A stretch of DNA of 64,000 nucleotides, taken from Bacteroidetes bacterium UBA1941 (lineage in GTDB: Bacteria; Bacteroidota; Bacteroidia; Chitinophagales; LD1). Position 1 is the first letter of the stretch; every line of letters starts with the position of its first letter. The stretch lies in assembly GCA_002336805.1 (NCBI GenBank), contig DDEZ01000012.1, positions 569,594 to 633,593 of the forward strand. Reading direction: 5' to 3'. Positions 42,181 through 50,294 of the stretch are shown piece by piece. The translations under genes and the position numbers were made by a program. The notes under the pieces were generated by a model that saw nothing but the letters and a program-made list of their open reading frames with translations, did no database searches and was not told where the DNA came from.

Positions 42181-44415
42181 TTGCCTCAGATCTTCAGGAA
42201 GCTATACTACTTCTTTCCGATACAGCTAGTACTCGTATCGCTAAAGCGGTACCAGCTCCTGCTGGCATTCTGGGTGCTGCTGTTCTTTCTCGTGGCCGGC
42301 AATCTGGGTATCAGCTATGGCGCTCCGTACCTGTTTTATGATCCGGAGTACCTGGATCATACGGGGTACCTGGCCTTTACACTGGTAGGTGTGGGCTTTG
42401 GTGCCTTCTACGTATCGTGGAACCTCAACTGCTACATGCTACACAGCTACCGTTTCCATTTCATGGCGCGGTTTCAGCGGCCTATGGGAGTTTTCTTTTT
42501 GAATAATTCTATCATACCGATCATCTTCCTCATTACTTACTTTACGGCTATCGTACGGTTTCAGACGGAGAGCCAGAGCTACTCCACTGCCAAGATCTTC
42601 TTCAGCCTCGTGGGATTTGCCATAGGCTTCGTGACCATCCTGCTACTGACATCAGTGTACTTTACGTTTACTAACCGTAATGCACTGGAGGCTGAGGAGC
42701 AGCGCAAAAAAGGCGGCTGGCGGCTGAAATGGTTTCGCCCGGCCTCGGAGCAAACGAGCAATGAGCACCAGAGTGAGCGCTTTGCAGATCACTACATAGC
42801 CTACAATCTCCGCATCCGCACCGTAGAGTCTTTGGAGCGCTATCACCCTGAGACGGTGAGGCTCATCTACCGCCAGCATCACTCCAACGCGCTCTTTGTG
42901 CAAATCGTAACACTCTTCTCCATAGTAGGCATAGGCTTCTTTATGGAGAGCAATCTTTTTCAGATACCGGCTGCGGCCAGTGTGTTCCTGTTCCTGTCTA
43001 TTACCATGTCACTCTTTGGGGTGCTGATGTACTGGGCAGAGGGCTGGGCTACGACCAGTATCGTACTGTTCTTTGTAGCGGTCAATGCGCTGTATAAGAT
43101 AGACGTGCTCGGCTACCAGAGCCATGCCTACGGTATCAGCTACCAGCCCAAGGCCAAGTATGATATTGACCATTTTCGCGAGATATCTACTCCGAAGCAT
43201 ATCCGCAATGATCTAGCCCACTTCACCACCATACTGGAAAACTGGCGCAATAAAAATGCACATCTACTGCCTGCCGGCAAAAAGCCCAAGCTGGTCTTTA
43301 TCAATGTGAGTGGCGGGGGTATGCGTGCTGCAGGATTTGCCACAGTAGTGATGCAGCACGCAGACAGCCTGCTGAAAGGACAGCTGTTTGACAAGACCTT
43401 TATGATATCCGGCGCCTCCGGTGGTATGTTTGGCGCTGCCTACATGCGGGAGCTGTACCTGCATAAGCGCAAGGGTGAATCCATCAATATCTCTGACCGC
43501 AAGTACTATGAGAATATCACCAAGGATATGCTCAACCCCATACTGGTAGCACTGATGAGCAATGACCTGCTGCTCCCGTTCCATCGGTTTGATATGGATA
43601 GCGTGATCTACTTTAAAGACCGAGGCTACATGATGGAGCGCAAGCTGAGCGCCAATACGGAGCATGTACTGGACAAGCGGATCAAGGACTACTACCAGGA
43701 TGAATACCTGGCGCATATCCCACTGATGGTGCTGCATACGGAGGTGACCAATGATGCGCGTCGCTTCTTCATTAGTTCGCAGCCGATCAGCTTTATGATG
43801 CGGCCGGTGGGCAAATACACGACCAACCGCAATATGGATGTGGATGCGATAGACTTCCTGCCTTTCTTCAAACAACAACATGGTGAGAACCTGACCATGC
43901 TGAGCGCGCTGCGAATGAATGCCACCTTCCCGCTGATACTGCCTAACTCTGTGATGCCTACAGAACCTGAAGTCTTCATCCTGGATGGAGGAGCGCTAGA
44001 TAATGTGGGTCATGAGGCTACCTTCCGTGTACTGGGTGCATTCAAAGATTGGATCAATGAGTATACGGATGGTGTAGTGATCATACAGATACGCGATGGC
44101 GCGCGCCACGAGTATGATGACCTGAGTGTAGATAAGAAGGACCTCTTCACCATGATCACCAATCCGCTGGGTACGATCTTTAGCAACCAGATGAGCAATG
44201 AAGACTTTGTAGTGGACCAGAAACTCGGCTATGCGAATGAATCACTGATGGGCAAAGTGCAGATGATCGCCTTTGAGTATACGGCAGATGAGCAGAGCCA
44301 GAAGGCGGCCCTTAGCTTTCACCTCACGGAGCGGGAAAAGGACAACATTATCTACGCCCTGCAGAGGCCTAATAATGCTGAAGGTTTCCGGCTACTGCAG
44401 GAGGCGCTCAAGTAA
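42181..44415 (+). CDS. Patatin-like phospholipase with N-terminal polytopic membrane domain (TTG start)
   Basis: A 744-residue protein. TTG at 42181 is the only reasonable start; the first in-frame ATG is ~90 residues later. Residues ~15-320 contain about seven hydrophobic segments (for example LLAFWVLLFFLVAGNLG, IIPIIFLITYFTAIV and ATTSIVLFFVAVNALY). The C-terminal half is a patatin domain: oxyanion motif SGGGMRAAG near 377, nucleophile loop SGASGGMFG near 410 (GxSxG with Ser), and catalytic Asp in DGGALDN near 601. It should hydrolyse acyl chains of membrane lipids at the inner membrane. It opens a run of plus-strand membrane and lipid genes that ends at 47058. Confidence 0.87.
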   Translation: MPQIFRKLYYFFPIQLVLVSLKRYQLLLAFWVLLFFLVAGNLGISYGAPYLFYDPEYLDHTGYLAFTLVGVGFGAFYVSWNLNCYMLHSYRFHFMARFQRPMGVFFLNNSIIPIIFLITYFTAIVRFQTESQSYSTAKIFFSLVGFAIGFVTILLLTSVYFTFTNRNALEAEEQRKKGGWRLKWFRPASEQTSNEHQSERFADHYIAYNLRIRTVESLERYHPETVRLIYRQHHSNALFVQIVTLFSIVGIGFFMESNLFQIPAAASVFLFLSITMSLFGVLMYWAEGWATTSIVLFFVAVNALYKIDVLGYQSHAYGISYQPKAKYDIDHFREISTPKHIRNDLAHFTTILENWRNKNAHLLPAGKKPKLVFINVSGGGMRAAGFATVVMQHADSLLKGQLFDKTFMISGASGGMFGAAYMRELYLHKRKGESINISDRKYYENITKDMLNPILVALMSNDLLLPFHRFDMDSVIYFKDRGYMMERKLSANTEHVLDKRIKDYYQDEYLAHIPLMVLHTEVTNDARRFFISSQPISFMMRPVGKYTTNRNMDVDAIDFLPFFKQQHGENLTMLSALRMNATFPLILPNSVMPTEPEVFILDGGALDNVGHEATFRVLGAFKDWINEYTDGVVIIQIRDGARHEYDDLSVDKKDLFTMITNPLGTIFSNQMSNEDFVVDQKLGYANESLMGKVQMIAFEYTADEQSQKAALSFHLTEREKDNIIYALQRPNNAEGFRLLQEALK

Positions 44416-44480
44416 TCGGTGACGGATTTGATGCAAATTGCATTCACGCGGAGAGTGCCAATGCAGGAAGAGCCCTTTTG

Positions 44481-44488
44481 TATATTTG
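44481..44488 (+). promoter_or_regulatory. -7 promoter box (TATATTTG) ahead of a small membrane protein gene
   Basis: Exact TAnnTTTG match. It lies inside a possible longer reading frame starting at 44419, so it supports the downstream ATG at 44518 as the true start. Confidence 0.65.
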
Positions 44489-44517
44489 AAAACGAACGTA
44501 AAAACATCTGTCAGCCT

Positions 44518-44790
44518 ATGCCCTACTTAAGAAAAACACTGCTTATCAACCTGCTCCTACTGGCGGCCTACTGGGTAGTGTGCAAAGTAGTCTGTGGCGG
44601 TGCCTCAGAGCAGCTGGGCTTTATGCTGCTCATGATGCTGTGCATCGCGCTGCATGTGGTTGCGCTTTTGGCGGCAGGTGCCAGCTATGCCGTCCGAGGG
44701 GAAAAGCCCAAGCGCAATGCCTTCTTCGCGAGCGCCGGAGTGACCCTGCTGGTGGGATTCTCGTCCTGCCTGGGTGGTGCTGCTTTGTGA
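44518..44790 (+). CDS. Small membrane protein, unknown function
   Basis: A 90-residue protein with three hydrophobic segments (LLINLLLLAAYWVVCKVVC, LGFMLLMMLCIALHVVALLAAG and AGVTLLVGFSSCLGGA) and a short basic loop (RGEKPKRNA). The start at 44518 (MPYLRKT) follows a consensus promoter; the longer frame from 44419 would run through it. No family recognised. It sits between the patatin gene and the Lgt-like gene, and could be part of the same functional block (inference only). Confidence 0.6.
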   Translation: MPYLRKTLLINLLLLAAYWVVCKVVCGGASEQLGFMLLMMLCIALHVVALLAAGASYAVRGEKPKRNAFFASAGVTLLVGFSSCLGGAAL

Positions 44791-44853
44791 CCTGTTGTAA
44801 AATATAGATAGCGACTTCTCCCTGCCGGCAAACTTTACTATGTTCAATACCAG

Positions 44854-45636
44854 ATGACCTTTCCTATAGAGATACGTGTGGGTGAGATCCACCTGAGCCT
44901 TCATCCTGTATTTGAGATGCTCGCCTTTACTGTAGGGTTCCGCTACTTCACATACCTGCGCGCACGGTCCACAGACTACATGTCTGACGATACGCGTGTC
45001 AAGATCATCATCGGGGCCATCTTCGGTGCTTTCATCGGATCACGGATACTGGGCGCACTGGAAGATCCTTATGCCCTTGCGCACTCAGCACACAGGCTGC
45101 TATACCTCTACAGCAGCAAGACAATAGTGGGCGGACTGCTCGGTGGCCTATGGGGCGTGGAGATAGCCAAGCTCATCATCGGAGAGAAGCGCTCCTCAGG
45201 AGACCTGTTTACCTTCCCTATCATCCTGGCTATGATCATCGGGCGTATTGGTTGCTTTACATCAGGTATCACAGAGCCCACCTACGGTGTGGAGACGACA
45301 TCCATGCTGGGTATGAATCTGGGCGATGGCCTGATGCGCCATCCGGTGGCGCTATATGAGATAGCTTTCCTGCTCCTGCTGTGGCTCGTCCTTTATCTGA
45401 TCAGCAGCCACCACTCAGGTCTGCAGAGCGGTGACATTTTTAAGCTCTTTATGATCTTTTACCTCACCTTCAGATTTGCGATAGACTTCATCAAGCCGGC
45501 ACCCCATAGCGTAGGTATATTGAGCTCTATACAGGTAGCCTGTGTGACAGGGGTCTTGTATTACACCAGGACCATTATCAGACTGACAAGGTCGATGCTT
45601 CTTCCTATTAGTGATCAGAGGGGCAAATTCTATTAA
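44854..45636 (+). CDS. Divergent prolipoprotein diacylglyceryl transferase (Lgt) paralogue
   Basis: A 260-residue polytopic membrane protein with Lgt features in order: an N-terminal PIEIRVGEIHLSLHPVFEML helix, GGLLGG at 93-98, the Lgt signature region GRIGCFTSG at 130-138, HPVALYE at 163-169 and a late FRFAIDF segment. Two positions usually fixed in genuine Lgt differ: the His normally before GGLLG is Val92, and the Asn of GRIGN is Cys133. It probably still handles a phosphatidylglycerol-like diacylglyceryl group, but may not act on lipoproteins. The radical SAM gene starts 15 bases after its stop, so the two form an operon. A separate canonical lgt should exist elsewhere in the genome. Confidence 0.82.
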   Translation: MTFPIEIRVGEIHLSLHPVFEMLAFTVGFRYFTYLRARSTDYMSDDTRVKIIIGAIFGAFIGSRILGALEDPYALAHSAHRLLYLYSSKTIVGGLLGGLWGVEIAKLIIGEKRSSGDLFTFPIILAMIIGRIGCFTSGITEPTYGVETTSMLGMNLGDGLMRHPVALYEIAFLLLLWLVLYLISSHHSGLQSGDIFKLFMIFYLTFRFAIDFIKPAPHSVGILSSIQVACVTGVLYYTRTIIRLTRSMLLPISDQRGKFY

Positions 45637-45651
45637 CCATAAATCAAAGCC

Positions 45652-47058
45652 ATGCCAGCTACAAGAGACTATATATATTACGATCATACCATCAGCCTCT
45701 GTACGACCTGCCATAAGCAGATAAGCGCGAAGATCATCTTCGAGCAGGGCAACGTCTATATGACCAAAACGTGCCGTGAGCATGGATACCAAAAGGTGCT
45801 CATAGCTACGGATATAGAATACTACAAGCAGATACGCAACTATAACAAAGCCAGTGAATATCCGCTCAAACCGCATACAGAAACGAAGTGGGGCTGCCCC
45901 TATGACTGCGGCATCTGCCCCGATCATGAGCAGCACTCCTGCCTCAGCCTGGTGGAGGTCACGGACCGCTGCAACCTCACCTGCCCTACCTGCTACGCAG
46001 GCTCCTCTCCCACTCACGGCAGGCACCGCACGCTGGAGGAGATAGAGGCGATGCTGGACACGATCGTGCGCAGCGAGGGTGAACCTGATGTAGTGCAGAT
46101 AAGCGGTGGCGAACCGACCATACATCCACATTTTTTTGAGATACTGGATATAGCGAAAAGGAAGCCTATCAAGCATCTCATGGTCAATACAAATGGCATG
46201 AAGATCGCTGCTGATGAGGCATTCACCGAGCGGTTGGCCTCATATATGCCGGACTTTGAGGTATACCTGCAGTTTGACTCATTCAAACCCGAAGCGCTGA
46301 AGAAGCTGCGTGGGAAGGACCTGACGGAGGTGCGCATGAAAGCACTCTCAAATCTCAACAAGTACAACCTGTCCACCACACTCGTGGTGACACTAGAGAA
46401 GGGGCTCAACGATGACGAGATAGGCCAGATAATCAATTTTGCGTTGAAGCAGAAATGCGTACGGGGAGTCACATTCCAGCCTACGCAGATCAGTGGGAGA
46501 CTCTTAGACTTTGACCCGGCTATCAACCGCATGACAAGTACGGAGATACGCCAGCAGATACTCGCGCAGTGTGATGTATTCAAACCGAACGACCTCATAC
46601 CCGTACCGTGCAATCCTGATGCGCTGACCATGGCCTATGCACTGAAGTATGGCGATGCCGTGTACCCACTCACGCATATGATAGACCCCGACATATTGCT
46701 AAACGCATCCAGAAATACTATCGTCTACGAGCAGGACCAGCTGCTGCGCGACCACATGCTGAAGGTATTCACCACCGGCCGCTCTACGGACCGTGTCAGT
46801 GAGACCCTGCATCACCTGATGTGCTGCCTGCCCGAGATATCCGCGCCGGGCCTCGCATATGACAATCTTTTCCGCATCATCATCATGAACTTTATGGATG
46901 CCTACGACTTTGATGTACGGGCTATCAAGAAATCCTGTGTACACATCGTCAGTGACGATGGCCGGATGATCCCCTTTGAGACGATGAACCTCTTCTACCG
47001 GCCAGAGCATGCAGAGAAGCTGGCGGCTATCAGGGAGGGAATTATAGTGGATGGTTAA
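45652..47058 (+). CDS. Radical SAM enzyme of the MJ0619/Tes (tetraether synthase-like) group
   Basis: A 468-residue iron-sulfur enzyme. N-terminal zinc/rubredoxin-like Cys set C17-x2-C20 with C41 (LCTTCHKQ, TCREHG). An extra Cys set C82-x3-C86-x2-C89 in WGCPYDCGICPDH. Radical SAM motif C107-x3-C111-x2-C114 (DRCNLTCPTCYA). SAM-binding SGGEPT at 151-156. Near the C terminus FMDAYDFDVR, KKSCVHI and DGRMIPFETMN. This Cys layout is that of MJ0619-type enzymes, whose archaeal member Tes joins lipid tails to make tetraethers. Bacterial homologues have been linked to membrane-spanning lipids, but some may methylate pterins or other substrates. Coupling to an Lgt paralogue points to a diacylglyceryl lipid substrate (inference). 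Confidence 0.82.
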   Translation: MPATRDYIYYDHTISLCTTCHKQISAKIIFEQGNVYMTKTCREHGYQKVLIATDIEYYKQIRNYNKASEYPLKPHTETKWGCPYDCGICPDHEQHSCLSLVEVTDRCNLTCPTCYAGSSPTHGRHRTLEEIEAMLDTIVRSEGEPDVVQISGGEPTIHPHFFEILDIAKRKPIKHLMVNTNGMKIAADEAFTERLASYMPDFEVYLQFDSFKPEALKKLRGKDLTEVRMKALSNLNKYNLSTTLVVTLEKGLNDDEIGQIINFALKQKCVRGVTFQPTQISGRLLDFDPAINRMTSTEIRQQILAQCDVFKPNDLIPVPCNPDALTMAYALKYGDAVYPLTHMIDPDILLNASRNTIVYEQDQLLRDHMLKVFTTGRSTDRVSETLHHLMCCLPEISAPGLAYDNLFRIIIMNFMDAYDFDVRAIKKSCVHIVSDDGRMIPFETMNLFYRPEHAEKLAAIREGIIVDG

Positions 47059-47097
47059 TAGCTATCAAAAATTTCTGAGTGCTATCGCTCATTAGAG

Positions 47098-47982
47098 TTA
47101 CCCTTCCAGATTGAGGGTAAAGGTGTAGGTGCGGGAGTAGAGTTTCTCTATCACGCGGCTGTAGATATAGCCCTGTGTGGGTGAGTTGACATTGACCACG
47201 CCCTGGCTCACCTTAAACTCGGGACTCATGATAAAGTACGGGAAATAGATCATGACACCCATGCCATACTCGATAGCCACATCGCTCTTCTTCACTTTCA
47301 GTAGGGTATTAGACCGGGTGCTGGAGTTTGACGCGAGGTCATAGTCGTAGCGGGCACCACCGATCACATAGATGCGCGTATTGCGTATCGGATCGCTCTT
47401 GAAGCGTATCTGGAGCGGGAAATCGAGGTATATAGAGCTAATGGTCTGTTTGACCACAGGATCTTTGCGCACTACGGTATTGTACACTATCGCCTTGTCT
47501 GAGAAAGACAGCGTAGGAATGATACGAAGGTCAAAATAGCGGTGAAACTGCCAGTTTGCTATGATACCGAGGTTGAAGCCAGGGCCGATAGTGGGGCGCA
47601 TGCTTTTGATGGTATCATTCACACCGTTGAAAGGTTTGTGTATGATGCGGTAGTTGGCCACATTCACTCCCAGTGCGATACCAAAGTAGATCTGCTTGCG
47701 GCCCAGCTCGTGCACGTTGAAGCCTTCGCGGTCATTGGCCTCGTCTCCATTGGGCTTGTAAAAGTTGCGGATCTTGCTCCAGTAGTCGGCCTTGTGCGGC
47801 GGGTGGTAGCGGCCGTGGCGGTCTACCCCATCCTCCAGCATCATGCTGAGTGGCGGATACATGCTGGTCTTGCACACCAGGCATTTGGCCGCGAGCGAGG
47901 GTGCCTTCTGCGCAGGTAGATCCTGTGCGTGAGCTATGAGGCTCAGCACAGACAGCAGCAGTATGATAGTTACTTTTCGCAT
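47098..47982 (-). CDS. porT: PorT family T9SS-associated outer-membrane beta-barrel protein
   Basis: A 294-residue protein with signal peptide MRKVTIILLLSVLSLIAHAQ. From about residue 95 it is a beta-barrel of the PorT type (QIYFGIALGVNVANYRI, RYFDLRIIPTLSFSD, YLDFPLQIRFKSD, and a late VAIEYGMGVMIYFPY), ending in a strand with a terminal TLNLEG. PorT is a core T9SS component. Its gene overlaps the end of ubiE by 13 bases, the usual Bacteroidota pairing, which supports the name. Odd feature: an extra ~65-residue segment between signal and barrel, containing a CLVCK motif and many charged and aromatic residues, so the protein is longer than most PorT. Confidence 0.85.
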   Translation of the reverse strand: MRKVTIILLLSVLSLIAHAQDLPAQKAPSLAAKCLVCKTSMYPPLSMMLEDGVDRHGRYHPPHKADYWSKIRNFYKPNGDEANDREGFNVHELGRKQIYFGIALGVNVANYRIIHKPFNGVNDTIKSMRPTIGPGFNLGIIANWQFHRYFDLRIIPTLSFSDKAIVYNTVVRKDPVVKQTISSIYLDFPLQIRFKSDPIRNTRIYVIGGARYDYDLASNSSTRSNTLLKVKKSDVAIEYGMGVMIYFPYFIMSPEFKVSQGVVNVNSPTQGYIYSRVIEKLYSRTYTFTLNLEG

Positions 47983-48695
47983 GTATAGAAGGCACAGATA
48001 CCAAATGTAAGCGGGCGGTACACTGTTTTTTTGAAACCAACCCGCTCCAATATTGCCGTAAAATCCTGACCCTGCGGGAATACGCTCACCGACTCCGGCA
48101 GATAGGTGTAAGCGCGGACATCCTTTGAGAATAGCCGCCCTACCACAGGCAAGATAAAATGAAAATAGATATGATACAACTGCCTCATAGGAAAGTGCTC
48201 CGGCTGTGCTACCTCCAGGATAGCTACCCTGCCACCGGGCCTGAGCACGCGGTGCATCTCACGGAGCCCCTGCTCCAGATGCTCAAAATTTCTCACTCCA
48301 AAACCAACGGTGATAGCGTCAAACTTATTGTCCTCAAAGGGCATATTCTCAGAGTCTACGCGCTGGAAAGACAAGACATCGGCCACGCCTCGTTTCCTGG
48401 CCTTTTCGCGGCCCACATTCATCATCAGGTCAGAGATATCCCCTCCTATCACCTGCCGGGGTTTTAGCCGCAGGCTCTCTACGGCAAAGTCTCCGGTGCC
48501 GGTAGCGAGATCCAGTATGACCTGAGGCTGTATGGCCGCGATGGAGTCTACAGCCTTGCGCCGCCAGGTGCGGTCTATACCAGCCGAGAGGAAGTGATTG
48601 AGAAAATCATAGGTCGGAGCGATATTATCAAACATCTGCTCGACCTGCTGCTTCTTGGTCTCCTCGCTATTATATGGTGTGACTGTTTTGGCCAT
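47970..48695 (-). CDS. ubiE: Demethylmenaquinone methyltransferase
   Basis: A 241-residue SAM methyltransferase for the last step of menaquinone synthesis. Motifs: NIAPTYDFLNHFLSAGIDRTWRRKA at the N terminus, motif I ILDLATGTGDFAVES, and the signature RVLRPGGRVAILEVAQPE, with FYHIYFHFILPVVG-like spacing afterwards. Length is standard. Its last 13 bases overlap porT. Only menaquinone is expected in Bacteroidota, so menG would be an equally good symbol. A 33-nt repeat lies 25 bases before its start codon. Confidence 0.95.
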   Translation of the reverse strand: MAKTVTPYNSEETKKQQVEQMFDNIAPTYDFLNHFLSAGIDRTWRRKAVDSIAAIQPQVILDLATGTGDFAVESLRLKPRQVIGGDISDLMMNVGREKARKRGVADVLSFQRVDSENMPFEDNKFDAITVGFGVRNFEHLEQGLREMHRVLRPGGRVAILEVAQPEHFPMRQLYHIYFHFILPVVGRLFSKDVRAYTYLPESVSVFPQGQDFTAILERVGFKKTVYRPLTFGICAFYTCEK

Positions 48696-48719
48696 CGGGG
48701 CGGCAAAGAACGGGATTAA

Positions 48720-48752
48720 TTTGAAAATGAGCTAATTTGAAGATTTGAAAAA
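48720..48752. repeat. 33-nt TTTGAARAT repeat element, copy B
   Basis: TTTGAAAAT, TTTGAAGAT and TTTGAAAAA at offsets 0, 16 and 24, the same spacing as copy A at 23175-23207 and with the same GAGYTRA linker. Confidence 0.85.
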
Positions 48753-48819
48753 GGAATGATAGAAATGGGGCAAATCCCCGTAAAACAGGCAGCAACTGCT
48801 AACTAGCTTTAAAAATCCG

Positions 48820-48827
48820 TATCTTTG
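48820..48827 (+). promoter_or_regulatory. -7 promoter box (TATCTTTG) of the tmRNA gene
   Basis: Exact TAnnTTTG match, 52 bases before the mature tmRNA 5' end, leaving a short 5' precursor. Confidence 0.7.
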
Positions 48828-48878
48828 CACTGTCAGTATTGCAGCTTATAGTCGTCTATAGGCTGACGTATCACCTCA

Positions 48879-49247
48879 GGGGCAGCCAGGTATTGACGGG
48901 AGGCCTGAGAGGTAGACCGGCGTGCAGAGGGTGTATCATACCTCTTTAATCCATGATGCGAACACTTTTAATTGGCGAGAATTCTTTCGCTATGGCTGCT
49001 TAATCATATACTGATTAACCACCATGTGCCCCGCGCTTGAGGTACCATACACAGCGCGCTGGCACTCAAAACCTGGTAACGTACGGGCTGTAGCTTCATC
49101 TACTGCACCCGCTATGAATGACAGATGTAAGGAGTCAGTTGGAGGGTCACTTATCCTGCTGCATCCCGACAATCAATAAGTGACTACGCATCGTAGATAG
49201 TCTATCTGTCACTTGTCCGGACGTGGGTTCAACTCCCACCTGCTCCA
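48879..49247 (+). ncRNA. ssrA: Transfer-messenger RNA (tmRNA)
   Basis: The 5' end GGGGCAG (48879-48885) pairs with CTGCTCC (49240-49246) as a tRNA-like acceptor stem. A T-arm with GTGGGTTCAACTCCCAC precedes the 3' strand. The tag reading frame is GGC GAG AAT TCT TTC GCT ATG GCT GCT TAA (48974-49003), giving the tag GENSFAMAA, close to tags known from Bacteroidota. The 3' CCA is not encoded (CAC follows the discriminator A). Together with SmpB the RNA rescues stalled ribosomes. The RNA looks intact, although the DNA just downstream changes abruptly to AT-rich sequence. Confidence 0.95.
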
Positions 49248-49260
49248 CACTTAATTCAGT

Positions 49261-49303
49261 TAATAGCCTATAAGTCACAAACTTATAGGCTATTAGTATT
49301 TTT
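49261..49303 (+). terminator. Terminator after tmRNA
   Basis: A perfect 15-bp stem (49261-49275 with 49281-49295) around a 5-base loop, followed by GTATTTTT. Confidence 0.8.
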
Positions 49304-49323
49304 AGGGGACACTCTAGGGGACA
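49304..49323. repeat. Direct repeat AGGGGACA, 12-bp period
   Basis: AGGGGACA at 49304-49311 and 49316-49323, directly behind the tmRNA terminator at the left edge of the AT-rich block. Spaced short repeats like these can be arm-type binding sites of a tyrosine integrase, but no integrase gene is present. Confidence 0.6.
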
Positions 49324-49349
49324 AAATTCAAGTTCTATGAAGATTGTTT

Positions 49350-50294
49350 CTAGCTCCTATCAATAAGTCCAAGCTTCAAAGCAATATCTCTATACATTTT
49401 TGACAATGGTCGCTTATGTATGTCTTTTTCATCTACATAGCTGCCTACAATCAATCTGTCTATTTCATTATCACTTAGGCCAAGTCCTATATAGCTCTTT
49501 AAATATTCTCGGTATAGATGAGAATATTTCATTTGACTTTTTACTATTAACTCCAATACATGATCTGAATGTTTTGCATAAAGTTTGTCGAGTTTAAAAG
49601 TTTTGAGATGACTATCTATCTTATGCTTGAATATTACGTCTACAGTTGACTTACCAGATGTCGGGTTTATTAAACTCAGAAAATGTAATTGATAGTCAAA
49701 TTCGAAATCTGTACTTGATATTAAATATGGATTTACTATATCCTCCTTTAATGGATCAATTTTACCTTTTGCACTGAAACCATTACAAGTTTCGCAGCTA
49801 GGTATCAAATTATAAAAGCTAGCAGCAAAAAACGGGTAAATTCCAGTAGGATAAAAATGATCAATTTCTGGCTTTACTTTTCCTTCCTTGTCCAAAACAT
49901 AAATATATCCTCTGTTACAATATGGGCAGGTATCAATATTATGACTTTTGATAAATGAGTCATTATCTATCTCACTGTAACCATGATCGTAAAATATCCT
50001 ATATAATATTTTATACTCGGGCTCAAGGGAATTGGTAGAGGCAGGACACATTAATCGCAGTTGTCCAATCAAATAGGCCAAATTATCTGGCTCACATAAG
50101 ATGACTTCCCTTAATTGGTCTTCTACTAAAAAAATGTTTAGCAGCGGAATTATAGTTTCTGGCAAAGGAACAATGTTATTATTATAACTAATCCCTCCAT
50201 CTGCTAATATTGCATGGATTCTTCTATTAATGCTTCCTTTTATTAGGTTAAAGTGCGATTCAGCAAACTGTTTATTAATCGTTAAATTAAGCAT
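49350..50294 (-). CDS. HNH endonuclease-like protein (PtuB-like partner)
   Basis: A 314-residue protein with a zinc-HNH core: Cys123-x2-Cys126 (TCPYCNRGY), Asp145-His146 (EIDHFYPT), Asn162 (SFYNLIPSC) and Cys167-x2-Cys170 (SCETCNGFSAKG). The ~120 residues before and ~130 after are helical and unassigned. The HNH block resembles PtuB of Septu anti-phage systems and other defence nucleases. Its first codons overlap the end of the ATPase gene by 8 bases, so the pair is translationally coupled. Base composition is far more AT-rich than the neighbouring chromosome, a sign of transfer. DNA cleavage is inferred from the motif. Confidence 0.85.
   Translation of the reverse strand: MLNLTINKQFAESHFNLIKGSINRRIHAILADGGISYNNNIVPLPETIIPLLNIFLVEDQLREVILCEPDNLAYLIGQLRLMCPASTNSLEPEYKILYRIFYDHGYSEIDNDSFIKSHNIDTCPYCNRGYIYVLDKEGKVKPEIDHFYPTGIYPFFAASFYNLIPSCETCNGFSAKGKIDPLKEDIVNPYLISSTDFEFDYQLHFLSLINPTSGKSTVDVIFKHKIDSHLKTFKLDKLYAKHSDHVLELIVKSQMKYSHLYREYLKSYIGLGLSDNEIDRLIVGSYVDEKDIHKRPLSKMYRDIALKLGLIDRS

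Noticed and set aside
44419..44517. N-terminal extension of the small membrane protein
   Set aside because: A consensus -7 box lies inside it, so the ATG at 44518 is the more likely start.
44854..45636. Canonical prolipoprotein diacylglyceryl transferase (lgt)
   Set aside because: The overall fold matches, but the His before GGLLG and the Asn of the GRIGN signature are replaced by Val and Cys, and the gene is tied to a radical SAM enzyme. I call it a paralogue only.
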